This document shows positions 1-7,698 of a stretch of DNA of 28,273 bases, piece by piece. The stretch comes from Chlorobiales bacterium. GTDB lineage: Bacteria; Bacteroidota; Chlorobiia; Chlorobiales; Chlorobiaceae. The first letter of the stretch is position 1. Every line of letters starts with the position of its first letter. Made by a program: the position numbers and the translations under genes. The stretch spans positions 1 through 28,273 of the forward strand of contig JAKSDC010000128.1 in assembly GCA_022360275.1 (NCBI GenBank), read 5' to 3'. The notes under the pieces were generated by a model that saw only the letters and a list, made by a program, of their open reading frames with translations, had not been told where the DNA came from and searched no databases.

Positions 1-27
1 AAAAGTGGTGTCGTAAGCAACTATGTT

Positions 28-136
28 TACGGCGACTATATCCCAGGTGATCACCTCTTCCCATTCCGAACAGAGTCGTTAAGCCCTGGAGAGCCGATGG
101 TACTGCGTAACAGCGGGAGAGTAGGTCGTCGCCGAG
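28..136 (+). rRNA. rrf: 5S ribosomal RNA
   Basis: The stretch carries the conserved 5S core (CCCATTCCGAACAGAG, and GCGGGAGAGTAGG near the 3' end). The ends CGGCGAC (30-36) and GTCGCCG (128-134) pair to form the closing helix. The length of about 109 nt fits bacterial 5S. It is the last RNA of an rRNA operon whose 16S and 23S genes would lie upstream of the window. The exact ends may be off by a few bases. Confidence 0.95.
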
Positions 137-152
137 TTTTTTTTACTACACG

Positions 153-181
153 AAAGCCCGTCTCACTACAGACGGGCTTTT
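153..181 (+). terminator. Rho-independent terminator of the rRNA operon
   Basis: A perfect 10-bp stem, AAAGCCCGTC (153-162) with GACGGGCTTT (171-180), has an 8-nt loop and begins 16 nt after the 5S end. A run of eight T also lies just before it, directly after 5S. The A-rich left and T-rich right flanks make it a standard intrinsic terminator. Confidence 0.85.
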
Positions 182-455
182 GTGTTATGTGACCTGCGGT
201 TGGAGCAAGGGACGGAAAGGACCTAAGCGGGCCTGTTATGGTTAGCAAGACCATGGATGACACCTCGCTATCCAGCCTTCCGGCTATTGTAACAGCTCAA
301 CGGCTCAACACATCAACATCTTTTCCCTCTTTGCCAACTGCTTACTGATGACTGCCAATTGACTATATCCCGGAACAAACGGTGAATTTTTCCGGTTATA
401 AAATAACGCCCTTGTATGTAGTACATCTTCCGAGAAGCCATTCCAAGGAGGCTGC
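182..455. other. Intergenic gap without a recognised gene
   Basis: These 274 bases between the rRNA terminator and the baeRF-type gene contain no reading frame with coding character, no tRNA and no clear hairpin. The only clear signal is the ribosome binding site AAGGAGG at 445-451 for the next gene. A promoter for that gene must lie here, but I see no near-consensus pair. Confidence 0.5.
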
Positions 456-1604
456 ATGAACACCCGTGTTTCCGATTATCCCGCTATTTTGTTCGCTTCA
501 CAGGAGCCGCCATGCCTCTCTTTGTACCAGAAAACCCACCGTCGCCATCCAGAGAACCAGCAGGATCCTATACGGTTTCGAAATCTTGTCAGGAAACTCG
601 AAGAATCACTTGCAAAGAAGTATCCAAAACGCGAGGTCGGTCCTCTCGTGAAACCTTTTTATACACTTGCTGATGATCATCGTTTCTGGAACCATACGCT
701 TGACGGATTAGCTGTACTTGGTGCGCCCGGGATTTTCAGGATTTACCGGTTGCAGGAAAAGGTGATGGATTTTGCTGTGGTATCGGAAAGTTTCTATACC
801 AAACCTCTTGTGCGTGTTTTCCAGGCGTATGAGCGTTATCAGGTTTTGAGTCTTACACGGAGCGCAGTCAAGCTGTATGAAGGAATGAAAGACTCTCTTG
901 ACGAAGTATCTCTTGCCGATGGAATTCCGCGCACCATGATCGAAGCTCTGGGTAATCAGATTACAGCGCCACACCAGACAGTCGCGTCCTATGGTAAAGG
1001 GACAAAAGGTCCGGCCATGCATCATGGGCATGGCGCCAGGAAAGATGAAACCGAGGTCGATGCTGAGCGATTTTTCCGTATAGTCGATAAGGGAATTCTC
1101 GAACATCATTCGCAAGCTTCGGATCTTCCGCTGCTTCTTGTTGCTTTACCTGAAAATCAGGGTTTGTTCCGTCAGGTCAGCCAGAACCCCTATCTGATGA
1201 AGCAGGGAATCGATATGAACCCGGATGCATTGGAGGACGGCAGGCTGCATGCAAAAGTCTGGGAAGTGTTTGAGCCGCAGAGCAGGGAGCAATTGAAGGC
1301 TTTGATTGAGGAGTATGGCGATGCTCTGGCAAAGGGCCTTGGTTCGGGCGATCTTGAGGAAGTGGCTCGGGCGGCAGCCTCCGGTAAAATCGCGAAATTG
1401 TTTATCGACAATGATTTTCAGGTTCCGGGCCGTCTGAACAATGTGACAGGCGAGTTGATTCCGGATGACCTCGATAATCCGGAGACCGGTGACCTGCTGG
1501 ATGACATCGGGGAGCTTGTGCTGCAGAAAGGTGGAAAGGTACTTGTTGTGCATTCCGACCAAATGCCTGCAAGGACAGGGATAGCTGCAATTTTCCGGTT
1601 CTGA
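456..1604 (+). CDS. baeRF-family protein (archaeo-eukaryotic release factor-like, probably family 3)
   Basis: This 382-residue soluble protein resembles the bacterial relatives of archaeal/eukaryotic release factor eRF1 (baeRF families). The N-terminus has the family signature: PCLSLY (19-24), then KTHRR (26-30), then QQDPIRFRNLV (35-45). The middle holds a Gly/His-rich loop MHHGHGA (188-194) followed by the segment RFFRIVDKGI (205-214). The C-terminus ends KVLVVHSDQMP...GIAAIFRF, as in the L7Ae-like last domain of these proteins. The start is supported by AAGGAGG five bases upstream of the ATG. By relation to eRF1/Pelota the protein may act on the ribosome (rescue or stress), but this is inference. 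No bacterial function is firmly established as far as I know. It is monocistronic and lies just after an rRNA operon. Family assignment is from memory of motifs; fairly sure of baeRF, less sure of the subfamily. Confidence 0.75.
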   Translation: MNTRVSDYPAILFASQEPPCLSLYQKTHRRHPENQQDPIRFRNLVRKLEESLAKKYPKREVGPLVKPFYTLADDHRFWNHTLDGLAVLGAPGIFRIYRLQEKVMDFAVVSESFYTKPLVRVFQAYERYQVLSLTRSAVKLYEGMKDSLDEVSLADGIPRTMIEALGNQITAPHQTVASYGKGTKGPAMHHGHGARKDETEVDAERFFRIVDKGILEHHSQASDLPLLLVALPENQGLFRQVSQNPYLMKQGIDMNPDALEDGRLHAKVWEVFEPQSREQLKALIEEYGDALAKGLGSGDLEEVARAAASGKIAKLFIDNDFQVPGRLNNVTGELIPDDLDNPETGDLLDDIGELVLQKGGKVLVVHSDQMPARTGIAAIFRF

Positions 1605-1829
1605 CCCTGCTTGCGTACTAAACCACTTGACCTCCGTTAGAGTCATTTGTGCTTACACTTGTAGTCGGGGGTTTCAATCGTCGGTTTAAGCTCTGTTTGC
1701 TACGCTACATTGTCTGCTGTTGTAATGTAAATGTATGCATTTTATACGTTCACTATTCATTATATTATAAAGCAAAAGCACATTACCACTACAGCCACCA
1801 TTTCGCAATATTTTATATTCTCCACCAGT

Positions 1830-2477
1830 ATGGATGAGCTTTTGAGCGACACTCTGGTAATGATCGGCGGTTATTTTGCCATTATGAATCCGTTTGCCAA
1901 TACGGCAATTTTCACTGCCCTTACGGCAGATATGGATGATCGTGAGATAAAGAAAACTGCGCTGAGTGCCGTGATAACAGCTTTGTGCATTATTCTGGGA
2001 TTTATGCTGCTCGGTCGGATTATTTTCGATTTTTTCGGTATCACCCTTCCTGCACTGCGTATTGCGGGAGGAATAATGGTTTTCTTTATTGGCTTTGGCA
2101 TGATGCACGGGAGAACGTCAGAAGCGCATGCTCCGCTCGGAGGCGGTTCTGCAGGGGAGCAGGGTCAGAATATCGGTGTGAGCCCTTTGGGGATACCGAT
2201 TCTGGCCGGTCCGGGTACAATTGCGGTTTCCATGAGTTATTCTGCGACGGGAGATGAACTGCAAATAGTTGTCAATGCGCTGGTTTTTATCGCAATGTGT
2301 ATGGTGACTTATATTTCGTTCAGGCTCGGCGAAAAAGTTGAGCAGAAGCTGGGTCGGAACGGGCTCAGGGTCATTACCCAGATTATGGGGCTGCTACTCT
2401 CTGTTATCGGTATCCAGATCCTGATCGATGGGGTGTTCGGTGCGATTTCTTTATTTGAGCAGCACCATGCTGTATAA
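1830..2477 (+). CDS. MarC-family (UPF0056) integral membrane protein
   Basis: A 215-residue protein with about six hydrophobic segments. The N-terminal GGYFAIMNPFANTAIF is the MarC/YchE signature (family consensus close to NPxGxxPxF), and GIPILAGPGTIA near residue 125 is the second conserved membrane motif. It sits in the cytoplasmic membrane. MarC was once linked to multiple antibiotic resistance, but that was not upheld and the substrate is unknown. The frame is open from 1731, but the extra 33 N-terminal residues are Thr/Tyr-rich and unlike the family, so I start at the ATG at 1830, where the family normally begins (MDELLSDTL). No good Shine-Dalgarno precedes it. A weak promoter (TTGTAA at 1720, TATACG at 1743, spacer 17) lies upstream in an AT-rich gap. 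Confidence 0.85.
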   Translation: MDELLSDTLVMIGGYFAIMNPFANTAIFTALTADMDDREIKKTALSAVITALCIILGFMLLGRIIFDFFGITLPALRIAGGIMVFFIGFGMMHGRTSEAHAPLGGGSAGEQGQNIGVSPLGIPILAGPGTIAVSMSYSATGDELQIVVNALVFIAMCMVTYISFRLGEKVEQKLGRNGLRVITQIMGLLLSVIGIQILIDGVFGAISLFEQHHAV

Positions 2478-2508
2478 GCCGGTTTTTCAACCATCAGAAT
2501 ACTCTACA

Positions 2509-2859
2509 ATGGTTCACTCTGTGTTGCCCCGTCTGGCCTTGTTTGCTTTTTTTGTGCTCATAAGCTGTGGAGACAGCCCACAGTCGGTCGCAAAACATTT
2601 TACAGAGAACCTTGCGAAGGGCAAGATTTCCGAAGCAAAAAAATATGCAACCGAACCGACGGGCGAGATGCTTGACTTTGCCAGCAAGATCGGGGCAATG
2701 CCGGTTAACCCCGATTTCACGTTTGTTTATGTTGAAAGAACCGTTGAAGGCGACAAGGCGACGGTTGTTTACAGGGAGTCGGTTGACGGACCTGATGAAC
2801 GTATTAGCCTGGTGAAGATCGATGGGAAATGGAAAGTGCACATGCAGCCGACGAAGTAG
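2509..2859 (+). CDS. Small DUF4878-like lipoprotein
   Basis: A 116-residue protein with a lipoprotein signal: a short N-region with one Arg, a hydrophobic stretch LALFAFFVL, and the lipobox LISC with Cys20 as the predicted lipid-modified residue. The mature part (SPQSVAKHFTENLAKGKISEA..., then a beta-rich C-terminus ending in DGKWKVHM) matches the DUF4878 / NTF2-like lumazine-type fold, in which a helix with 'AKxFxxxLxxGKxxEA' precedes strands. It is predicted to be anchored in the outer or inner membrane facing the periplasm. The frame is open back to 2428 inside marC, but only the ATG at 2509 gives a proper signal peptide. It overlaps the next gene by 38 bp, so the two are likely co-translated. 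Function is unknown. Confidence 0.75.
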   Translation: MVHSVLPRLALFAFFVLISCGDSPQSVAKHFTENLAKGKISEAKKYATEPTGEMLDFASKIGAMPVNPDFTFVYVERTVEGDKATVVYRESVDGPDERISLVKIDGKWKVHMQPTK

Positions 2860-3475
2860 CGTTTCTTTGCTGCTGATGTTTGTGCTGCTTTTCCTTCCCC
2901 TGCATACTGTGTCCGATAAACAGGTCTGCCTCAAGGAGGCGGGGTCAAGCGCAGCCGTTGATGCATTGGCGAGCATTCTCGATGAAGGTGACATTATCCT
3001 TCGTTATGGCAATGGCTTCTGGTCGCCCGTCTTTCGGAACGTTTCCCGGTATGAGAAAAGATTTTCTCATGCCGGAGTGGTTGTTAGGGAAAAAGGGACG
3101 TTCAACGTTGTCCATGCATCAGCTCATGAGATGAACGGGGCGGGACACGTATCGCGTGTGTCGCTCGAGCAGTTTCTTTCTGTATCGTCGGATTATGCCG
3201 TTTACCGTTTTGAGACAGAAAAAAATGTTCGGTTGCGCATAGCTGAAAACGCCGAACGTTATGTCGGGCGCCCATTCGATTCCTCGTTCAATCTTGCCGA
3301 CAGAAAAAGATTGTATTGTACCGAACTGGTAATGCATGCGGTGAATGACGCTGTCGGTTACAAGGCTATCTCCCCGACGGTGACCAGCGGCATTGCGCTT
3401 GTTGCTCCGGATGATTGTTATGAAGGTCGAGGCTTTTTTGCTGTAGCTGACAAGCGATTGCCTGGGAAACTCTGA
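2822..3475 (+). CDS. Secreted YiiX/YaeF-like papain-fold hydrolase (permuted NlpC/P60-type)
   Basis: A 217-residue protein with an N-terminal signal sequence: Arg10-Arg11, then the hydrophobic stretch LLLMFVLLFLPL (17-28). The mature protein has the order seen in circularly permuted NlpC/P60 enzymes of the YiiX/YaeF type: GDIILR (56-61), FSHAGVVV with candidate catalytic His83, and LYCTELV with candidate nucleophile Cys166 and Glu168. Family members are thought to cleave amide or ester bonds in the cell envelope; the substrate here is unknown. The ATG at 2822 lies within the upstream lipoprotein gene (38-bp overlap). A later start such as TTG 2867 or ATG 2876 would remove the charged N-region, so the early start is preferred. 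Pairing with a lipoprotein suggests a shared envelope role (inference). Confidence 0.75.
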   Translation: MGNGKCTCSRRSSVSLLLMFVLLFLPLHTVSDKQVCLKEAGSSAAVDALASILDEGDIILRYGNGFWSPVFRNVSRYEKRFSHAGVVVREKGTFNVVHASAHEMNGAGHVSRVSLEQFLSVSSDYAVYRFETEKNVRLRIAENAERYVGRPFDSSFNLADRKRLYCTELVMHAVNDAVGYKAISPTVTSGIALVAPDDCYEGRGFFAVADKRLPGKL

Positions 3476-3510
3476 AAAAACGGCCGTATAGTTGAATATT
3501 CCTCCCAGGA

Positions 3511-4161
3511 TTATTTTTTCAACGCGGCTTTTATGCTGAGGCCGATTTCCTGTGCTGAAGCTACAGCTTCCGGTTGCTCTTCAAAAGCTCTCAGACCGAC
3601 CGAAGTGGTAGTCGCGCCGGTACCGTAGAGCATGGTGATGCCCGTCATGCTGCAGCTATCCCCGTTGCCGCAGGTCAGGCAGGGGACATTGCCCTTTAGG
3701 TTGACGTTGCCGAGATAGTTCATGCCCTCCTCCATCATAAAGAACTGAACGGCATTCGCTCCCAGCATCCCGGCAGGAGGCAGTCCTTCAGCATTTTCCG
3801 GGACACATGAGGAAATGACCGAAGCACCGGGTTTTCCTTTGAGAAAGCCATGATTGTGACGGAGAGGATACATGCGCTCCATGAAGGCTTTTGTGCGCGA
3901 ATCAAGTGTGGAATAAGGCGTGAAGCCTCCTATGACCAGGGCATCAGCTTCCTTGACGCGCTCAACAAAAAAAGTACCATCGTCTTTGATGACACAACGG
4001 TTGGTTTTGACACAACCAAGGCAGGCATTACAGGGAGAGACCGTGTAATCGCTCAATTTGTGAAAGTCATAGTCGAGACCGGTTGCCGAAAGGACGGCTT
4101 TAACGGCTCTGTCTGTGTTACTGTTGGGAATAGGGGATCCGGAAATGCCTAAAATTTTCAT
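3511..4161 (-). CDS. Iron-sulfur flavoprotein, Isf-like (NADPH-dependent FMN reductase fold)
   Basis: A 216-residue flavodoxin-fold protein. It opens with MKILGISGSPIPNSNT, where the GSP-x-NSNT loop binds the FMN phosphate in this family. It then carries a compact cysteine motif at Cys44, Cys47, Cys50 and Cys56 (CX2CX2CX5C), the [4Fe-4S] motif described for archaeal iron-sulfur flavoprotein (Isf). A second Cys group (161, 164, 170) lies further on. Proteins of this type pass electrons and may reduce oxygen, peroxide or quinone-like compounds in anaerobes, which would suit an obligate anaerobe. The electron donor is not visible. The gene converges with the YiiX-like gene (35-bp gap, no clear terminator) and diverges from the thioesterase gene. 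Confidence 0.8.
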   Translation of the reverse strand: MKILGISGSPIPNSNTDRAVKAVLSATGLDYDFHKLSDYTVSPCNACLGCVKTNRCVIKDDGTFFVERVKEADALVIGGFTPYSTLDSRTKAFMERMYPLRHNHGFLKGKPGASVISSCVPENAEGLPPAGMLGANAVQFFMMEEGMNYLGNVNLKGNVPCLTCGNGDSCSMTGITMLYGTGATTTSVGLRAFEEQPEAVASAQEIGLSIKAALKK

Positions 4162-4259
4162 TGATCACTGCTTTTTTGAAATACTGCGGATCGAACTATT
4201 TTACAAAGCATGGACGATAATGTTTTTTTGCTGTATTAACAATTATTAACGCATTTTCA

Positions 4260-4685
4260 ATGCAATCATACAGTTTCACGCTTCCTATGAGCGTTCGTGA
4301 TTACGAGTGCGATATGCAGGGGATTGTCAATAACAGTGTCTACCAGAACTATCTCGAACATGCCCGCCATGAATATCTCAAGGCGGTCGGGATGGATTTC
4401 AAGATGTACGCGCAAGAGGGAATAAACCTTGTTGTCGTAAGGGCTGAACTCGATTACAAATATCCGCTTGAAAGCGGGGACAGGTTTATTGTCTGCCTGA
4501 ACATGGCAAGAGAATCAAGGCTGAAATTTGCATTTTATCAGGATATCTTTCGGGAAAAGGATAAAAAGCTTAGCCTGAAAGCAAAAATTACCGGTACGGC
4601 TCTCAATCAGCAGGGCCGTCCTAAAATTCCCGAACAACTTGATGCTTTTCTTCAACAGAGGGGTACCGGTACGCTCATTGATTGA
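4260..4685 (+). CDS. Acyl-CoA thioesterase, 4HBT/YbgC-type hot-dog fold
   Basis: A 141-residue protein of the usual length for 4-hydroxybenzoyl-CoA-type thioesterases. The N-terminal motif VRDYECDMQGIVNNSVYQNY has the expected catalytic Asp18 followed by GIV, the helix start and a Tyr. The later ALNQQGRPKIPEQL is the usual C-terminal strand and tail. It should hydrolyse short acyl-CoA or acyl-ACP thioesters in the cytoplasm; the actual substrate cannot be read. The ATG at 4260 follows a 98-bp divergent promoter region shared with the flavoprotein gene. It overlaps or nearly abuts the TPR gene that follows. In some bacteria a YbgC homologue is linked to the tol-pal genes, but these are not present here. 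Confidence 0.85.
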   Translation: MQSYSFTLPMSVRDYECDMQGIVNNSVYQNYLEHARHEYLKAVGMDFKMYAQEGINLVVVRAELDYKYPLESGDRFIVCLNMARESRLKFAFYQDIFREKDKKLSLKAKITGTALNQQGRPKIPEQLDAFLQQRGTGTLID

Positions 4686-4696
4686 TAAGATTTTTT

Positions 4697-5221
4697 ATGA
4701 AACCATTGAAACAGGTCGCTCAGGCGTATATGGCTTTGAGCGAGGGGGAGAAGGGATTGCAGGAAGGCGCTTTTGAAGATGCCGTTTCGGAGTATCAAAA
4801 AGCAATGACTTTTACCCGTGCCATACCCGAAGAAGAGGTTTTCGATCATGACGGGTTCGATGCTCTTTGTCATGCCGGGCTTGCCGGAGCTTTGGGTAAG
4901 CTCGATCGGTACGAGGAAAGCCTTGCATCGGCCGACAAGGCTCTGCGTTATTTCAGCCGTCGGGGTGAGCTTCATCAAGACGAAGGGAAACAGTGGATTA
5001 CGGCTGTTGTAAGCCGGGCGCTTGCACTTGCAAGGATCGGTCGAACCGAGGAGGCACTGGAGGCCTTTCGGATGGCTGGCGAAATGGTTGTCGAGCGGAA
5101 AGGAGAACTGCCGGGAAAGGAAGGGCTTCAGAAAATGGTAGCCGCCAATATTGCCATGTTGCAAACCTCCATGCCGAAAGATAAAGCAAAACGTAAAGCA
5201 TGGTGGGAATTCTGGTCTTGA
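4697..5221 (+). CDS. TPR-repeat protein of unknown function
   Basis: A 174-residue, helix-rich protein with no signal peptide. Repeated helix pairs have TPR spacing: EGEKGLQEGAFEDAVSEYQKAM, then GLAGALGKLDRYEESLASADKAL, then ALALARIGRTEEALEAFRMA. Small residues (A/G) and aromatic positions fit the TPR consensus. The C-terminus ends in a basic and Trp-rich tail (KAKRKAWWEFWS). Such proteins act as protein-binding scaffolds. A TTG at 4682 is in frame and would overlap the thioesterase stop by four bases, but the ATG at 4697 is preferred. It is probably co-transcribed with the thioesterase and perhaps the glycosyltransferase 21 bp downstream. No enzymatic role is evident. Confidence 0.7.
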   Translation: MKPLKQVAQAYMALSEGEKGLQEGAFEDAVSEYQKAMTFTRAIPEEEVFDHDGFDALCHAGLAGALGKLDRYEESLASADKALRYFSRRGELHQDEGKQWITAVVSRALALARIGRTEEALEAFRMAGEMVVERKGELPGKEGLQKMVAANIAMLQTSMPKDKAKRKAWWEFWS

Positions 5222-5242
5222 ACGGTTTTGCGAGAATGCACA

Positions 5243-6256
5243 ATGGATGATGTCAGGAAAATCCTGGTCATCAGGTTCAGTTCGATCGGTGATATCGTGC
5301 TGACAACCCCTTTGCTGCGCTGTTTACATGCGGCATACCCGACCGCATCTATCGACTATTGCGTCAAGCCCCTTTTTGTTTCTCTCGTGAATGCCTCTCC
5401 ATATCTGAACACCGTCTATACTTCTGCCGCTCCGCCTCATGGACACTATGATATGGTGGTCGATCTGCAGAACAACCTGCGTTCGCGCTCACTGGTGAAG
5501 GCGATTTCATACGACAAGGTTTATCGTTATCACAAGCAGAACTGGAAAAAGCTGCTGCTTGTCCAGTCAGGGCTGAACCTGTTCGGCTCAACCGAGTCCG
5601 TTGTCAATCGGTATATGGCAGCTTTTGGGGACAATGAGATCGAAGTGGATGATAAGGGGTGTGAATTGTGGCTCTCGGGAGATGATCGCGGCTTCGCAGC
5701 TTCAGTCTGTACCGGAGACGGATACCGGCTTGCGGTGTGCTTTGGAGCGAACCATCTGACCAAACGTTATCCCCCATACAAATTTGCGTCGGTTATTGAG
5801 TCATTGGTTGAAAAGCTTCCATTGCGTGTTTTTCTGTTGGGCGGACCTGAAGATGTGCGCCAGGCTGATGAAATTCTGACTGTTCTTTCACCAGCTGCGG
5901 CATCAAGAGTCATGAATCTTGCCGGTAAGTCTTCTCTGACCCGTTCGGCGGCAGTTTTGGAAAGCTGTGATGCTGTGCTGACGAACGACACGGGACTTAT
6001 GCATATCGCTTCCGCATTCGGGAAACAGCTTTTCGTACTGTTCGGCTCTTCAGTGGCCGAGTTCGGGTTTCTTCCCTACAAGACACCGTATTCGCTGTTC
6101 GAGGTTCATGACCTTGCCTGTCGGCCGTGTTCGCATATCGGTAAGGATCACTGTCCAAAGGGTCATTTCAAATGTATGCTGGATATACCGGAAGAGTCGG
6201 TGACCGAACAGATTCTGGATTATTTCAACCATAATGCAAGAGCTCAGGACAGATGA
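5243..6256 (+). CDS. Glycosyltransferase family 9 (heptosyltransferase / WaaF-like)
   Basis: A 337-residue GT-B protein. The N-terminus KILVIRFSSIGDIVLTTP is the GT9 opening (basic strand, then S-x-GD), and TNDTGLMHIASAFGK (about 247-261) is the nucleotide-sugar binding signature of ADP-heptose transferases. Near the C-terminus a cysteine group at 293, 296, 304 and 311 (in a CRPCSHIGKDHCPKGHFKCM context) matches a motif common in this family. It should add a heptose or similar sugar to the lipopolysaccharide core at the inner face of the cytoplasmic membrane. The frame extends to a TTG at 5228, but the ATG at 5243 fits the family start. It overlaps the exonuclease gene by four bases (ATGA), implying translational coupling. 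Confidence 0.85.
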   Translation: MDDVRKILVIRFSSIGDIVLTTPLLRCLHAAYPTASIDYCVKPLFVSLVNASPYLNTVYTSAAPPHGHYDMVVDLQNNLRSRSLVKAISYDKVYRYHKQNWKKLLLVQSGLNLFGSTESVVNRYMAAFGDNEIEVDDKGCELWLSGDDRGFAASVCTGDGYRLAVCFGANHLTKRYPPYKFASVIESLVEKLPLRVFLLGGPEDVRQADEILTVLSPAAASRVMNLAGKSSLTRSAAVLESCDAVLTNDTGLMHIASAFGKQLFVLFGSSVAEFGFLPYKTPYSLFEVHDLACRPCSHIGKDHCPKGHFKCMLDIPEESVTEQILDYFNHNARAQDR

Positions 6257-7023
6257 AGATAGCCACGTGGAACATCAACGGTATTCGGGCACGCAAGACC
6301 AGCCTGCTGGAATGGGTCAGCCGGGAGATGCCCGATATTGTTGTGCTTGAAGAACTCAAGGCACAGGCGGACGCCATTCCGGAAGAGGTCGTGTTGTTGC
6401 AGGGGTATACGAAATACTGGAACGGTTCAACGTTCAGAAAGGGATACAGTGGAGTCGGTGTTCTTCTTAAAGAGGGGCGTTACAGTGAATGTCGCTTTGA
6501 AGTACCGGGTTTCGACCGGGAGAACCGAACGGTGGCGGTTCATTATTCCAATCTTACCGTTATAGGAACCTATGTCCCCCGGGGAGAAGGAGATACGCAT
6601 TACGCAGTAAAGCTCAGCTACTTTGCCGATCTCAGGGCTTACATCCAGAAACTTCTTTCCCAGGGAAGGCAGGTGGTGCATGCAGGGGATATCAATGTAG
6701 CTCACACGGATCTCGATGTCCATCACTCCCAGAACAAGCCGGGAGCCGTAGGGCTCCGGGTTGAGGAAAGAGCGGCTATAGACCGGCATCTTGCAATTGG
6801 TCTCCATGATATCATGCGGGAACGGTTTCCCGATAAAAAAAATCTCTTTACATGGTGGCCTTACTGGAAAGGAGCTCGTGAGAGAAATCTCGGGTGGAGG
6901 ATTGACTGTTTCTATCTCTCGGATGAGTTGGTAGAGGATGTCAAGAGGATTATCATTGATCTCGATGAAAAAAGTTCTGACCACGCCCCAGTCATTCTTG
7001 AACTGGGATATTCCATCGATTGA
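6253..7023 (+). CDS. xth: Exodeoxyribonuclease III / AP endonuclease
   Basis: A 256-residue member of the exonuclease/endonuclease/phosphatase fold, typical length for ExoIII. The key residues are all present: Asn7 in WNINGIRAR, metal-binding Glu34, Asp146 and Asn148 in HAGDINVAHTDLD, Asp218 in WRIDCFYLS, and the Asp243-His244 pair in SSDHAPV. The enzyme cuts DNA at abasic sites and removes 3' blocks in base excision repair. One oddity: the usual LQETK around the metal-binding Glu reads LEELK (32-36), keeping the Glu but changing its neighbours. The start codon overlaps the stop of the glycosyltransferase gene. The two have no obvious shared pathway. Confidence 0.92.
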   Translation: MKIATWNINGIRARKTSLLEWVSREMPDIVVLEELKAQADAIPEEVVLLQGYTKYWNGSTFRKGYSGVGVLLKEGRYSECRFEVPGFDRENRTVAVHYSNLTVIGTYVPRGEGDTHYAVKLSYFADLRAYIQKLLSQGRQVVHAGDINVAHTDLDVHHSQNKPGAVGLRVEERAAIDRHLAIGLHDIMRERFPDKKNLFTWWPYWKGARERNLGWRIDCFYLSDELVEDVKRIIIDLDEKSSDHAPVILELGYSID

Positions 7024-7028
7024 ACGGG

Positions 7029-7070
7029 GAGAGCCCTTTTATTCGCCTGATTGGGGGTGTGCTCTCTGAT
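7029..7070 (+). terminator. Weak candidate terminator after xth
   Basis: GAGAGC (7029-7034) can pair with GCTCTC (7061-7066), with CCC/GGG pairs inside the loop region, followed by a poor T-tract (TGATTTATT). The position just after the xth stop and before the rpsF leader is suitable, but the structure is weak. Confidence 0.3.
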
Positions 7071-7132
7071 TTATTGCTGTTGGAATAATGTTGAAAATCC
7101 TTTACCTTTAAGGTTCAAATTTGCAAGTGGTG

Positions 7133-7190
7133 TTCACGGGATTACGTGAATCCAAGGGACAGGGATGCGCAATACCTGGTTCCCCGCCAT
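7133..7190 (+). promoter_or_regulatory. Structured leader of rpsF, candidate S6:S18 autoregulatory RNA
   Basis: Two hairpins precede rpsF. The first pairs GTTCACG (7133-7139) with CGTGAAT (7145-7151). The second pairs GGGACAGG (7156-7163) with CCTG and TCCC (7175-7184), leaving a two-base bulge and followed directly by CCG. Many bacteria control rpsF operons by an S6:S18 complex binding an RNA with an unpaired CCG next to a helix. The match here is only by eye and could be chance. Confidence 0.3.
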
Positions 7191-7230
7191 TTGTTCGAGT
7201 CAACATAATTTTTTAAAGTTGTTTTGCGCT

Positions 7231-7632
7231 ATGGGAGTGAAAAAACTTTACGAATGTACCGTGATCATCAATGGCGGACTGGAAGACAGTGCTATCGAGG
7301 CAGCCATGGGTGAGGTAAGGAATGTTATCACCAGGAATGGCGGTGATATCGCAAATGTGCTTGACGTCGGGAGGAGGAAAATGGCCTATCCGATCAACAA
7401 GCAAACGATAGGCTCCTATGCTCATATCGAGTTTCAGGGGGACCCATCGAGTATAGCAGCCATTGAAAAAACTTTCCGTTATGACGACAATATCTTGCGT
7501 TTTTTGATCGTGTCTCTCAGCACCCCATTGCTGGAAATGCGCAAGAGAGTTGAAAAATACAGTGTTGTGATCGGCAGCCCTGAAGACCAGAGTGGTGAGG
7601 AGCAGCAAGGGAAATCTGCTACAAAAGCTTAA
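7231..7632 (+). CDS. rpsF: Small ribosomal subunit protein bS6
   Basis: A 133-residue protein with the S6 pattern: KLYECTVIING at the N-terminus, GGDIANVLDVGRRKMAYPINKQTIGSYAHIEFQG in the middle, and FRYDDNILRFLIV before a variable tail. S6 binds S18 on the 30S platform. The frame is open back to 7165, but homologues begin at MGVKKLYEC, so the ATG at 7231 is chosen. The acidic, Gln/Glu-rich tail (GEEQQGKSATKA) is longer than in E. coli before modification. It heads the rpsF-ssb-rpsR-rplI operon; the 200-bp leader probably carries promoter and control elements. Confidence 0.95.
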   Translation: MGVKKLYECTVIINGGLEDSAIEAAMGEVRNVITRNGGDIANVLDVGRRKMAYPINKQTIGSYAHIEFQGDPSSIAAIEKTFRYDDNILRFLIVSLSTPLLEMRKRVEKYSVVIGSPEDQSGEEQQGKSATKA

Positions 7633-7698
7633 CACCCCCGACTCGATTTCTACAGTAACTATGAATCGATACCTTTTGGAAAAAACGGAGGAAAGGTT

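Noticed and set aside
1605..1700. Repeat-like stretch GTCGGGGGTTTCAATCGTCGGTTTAAGC considered as a CRISPR remnant
   Set aside because: Only one copy, no spacers and no cas genes in the window.
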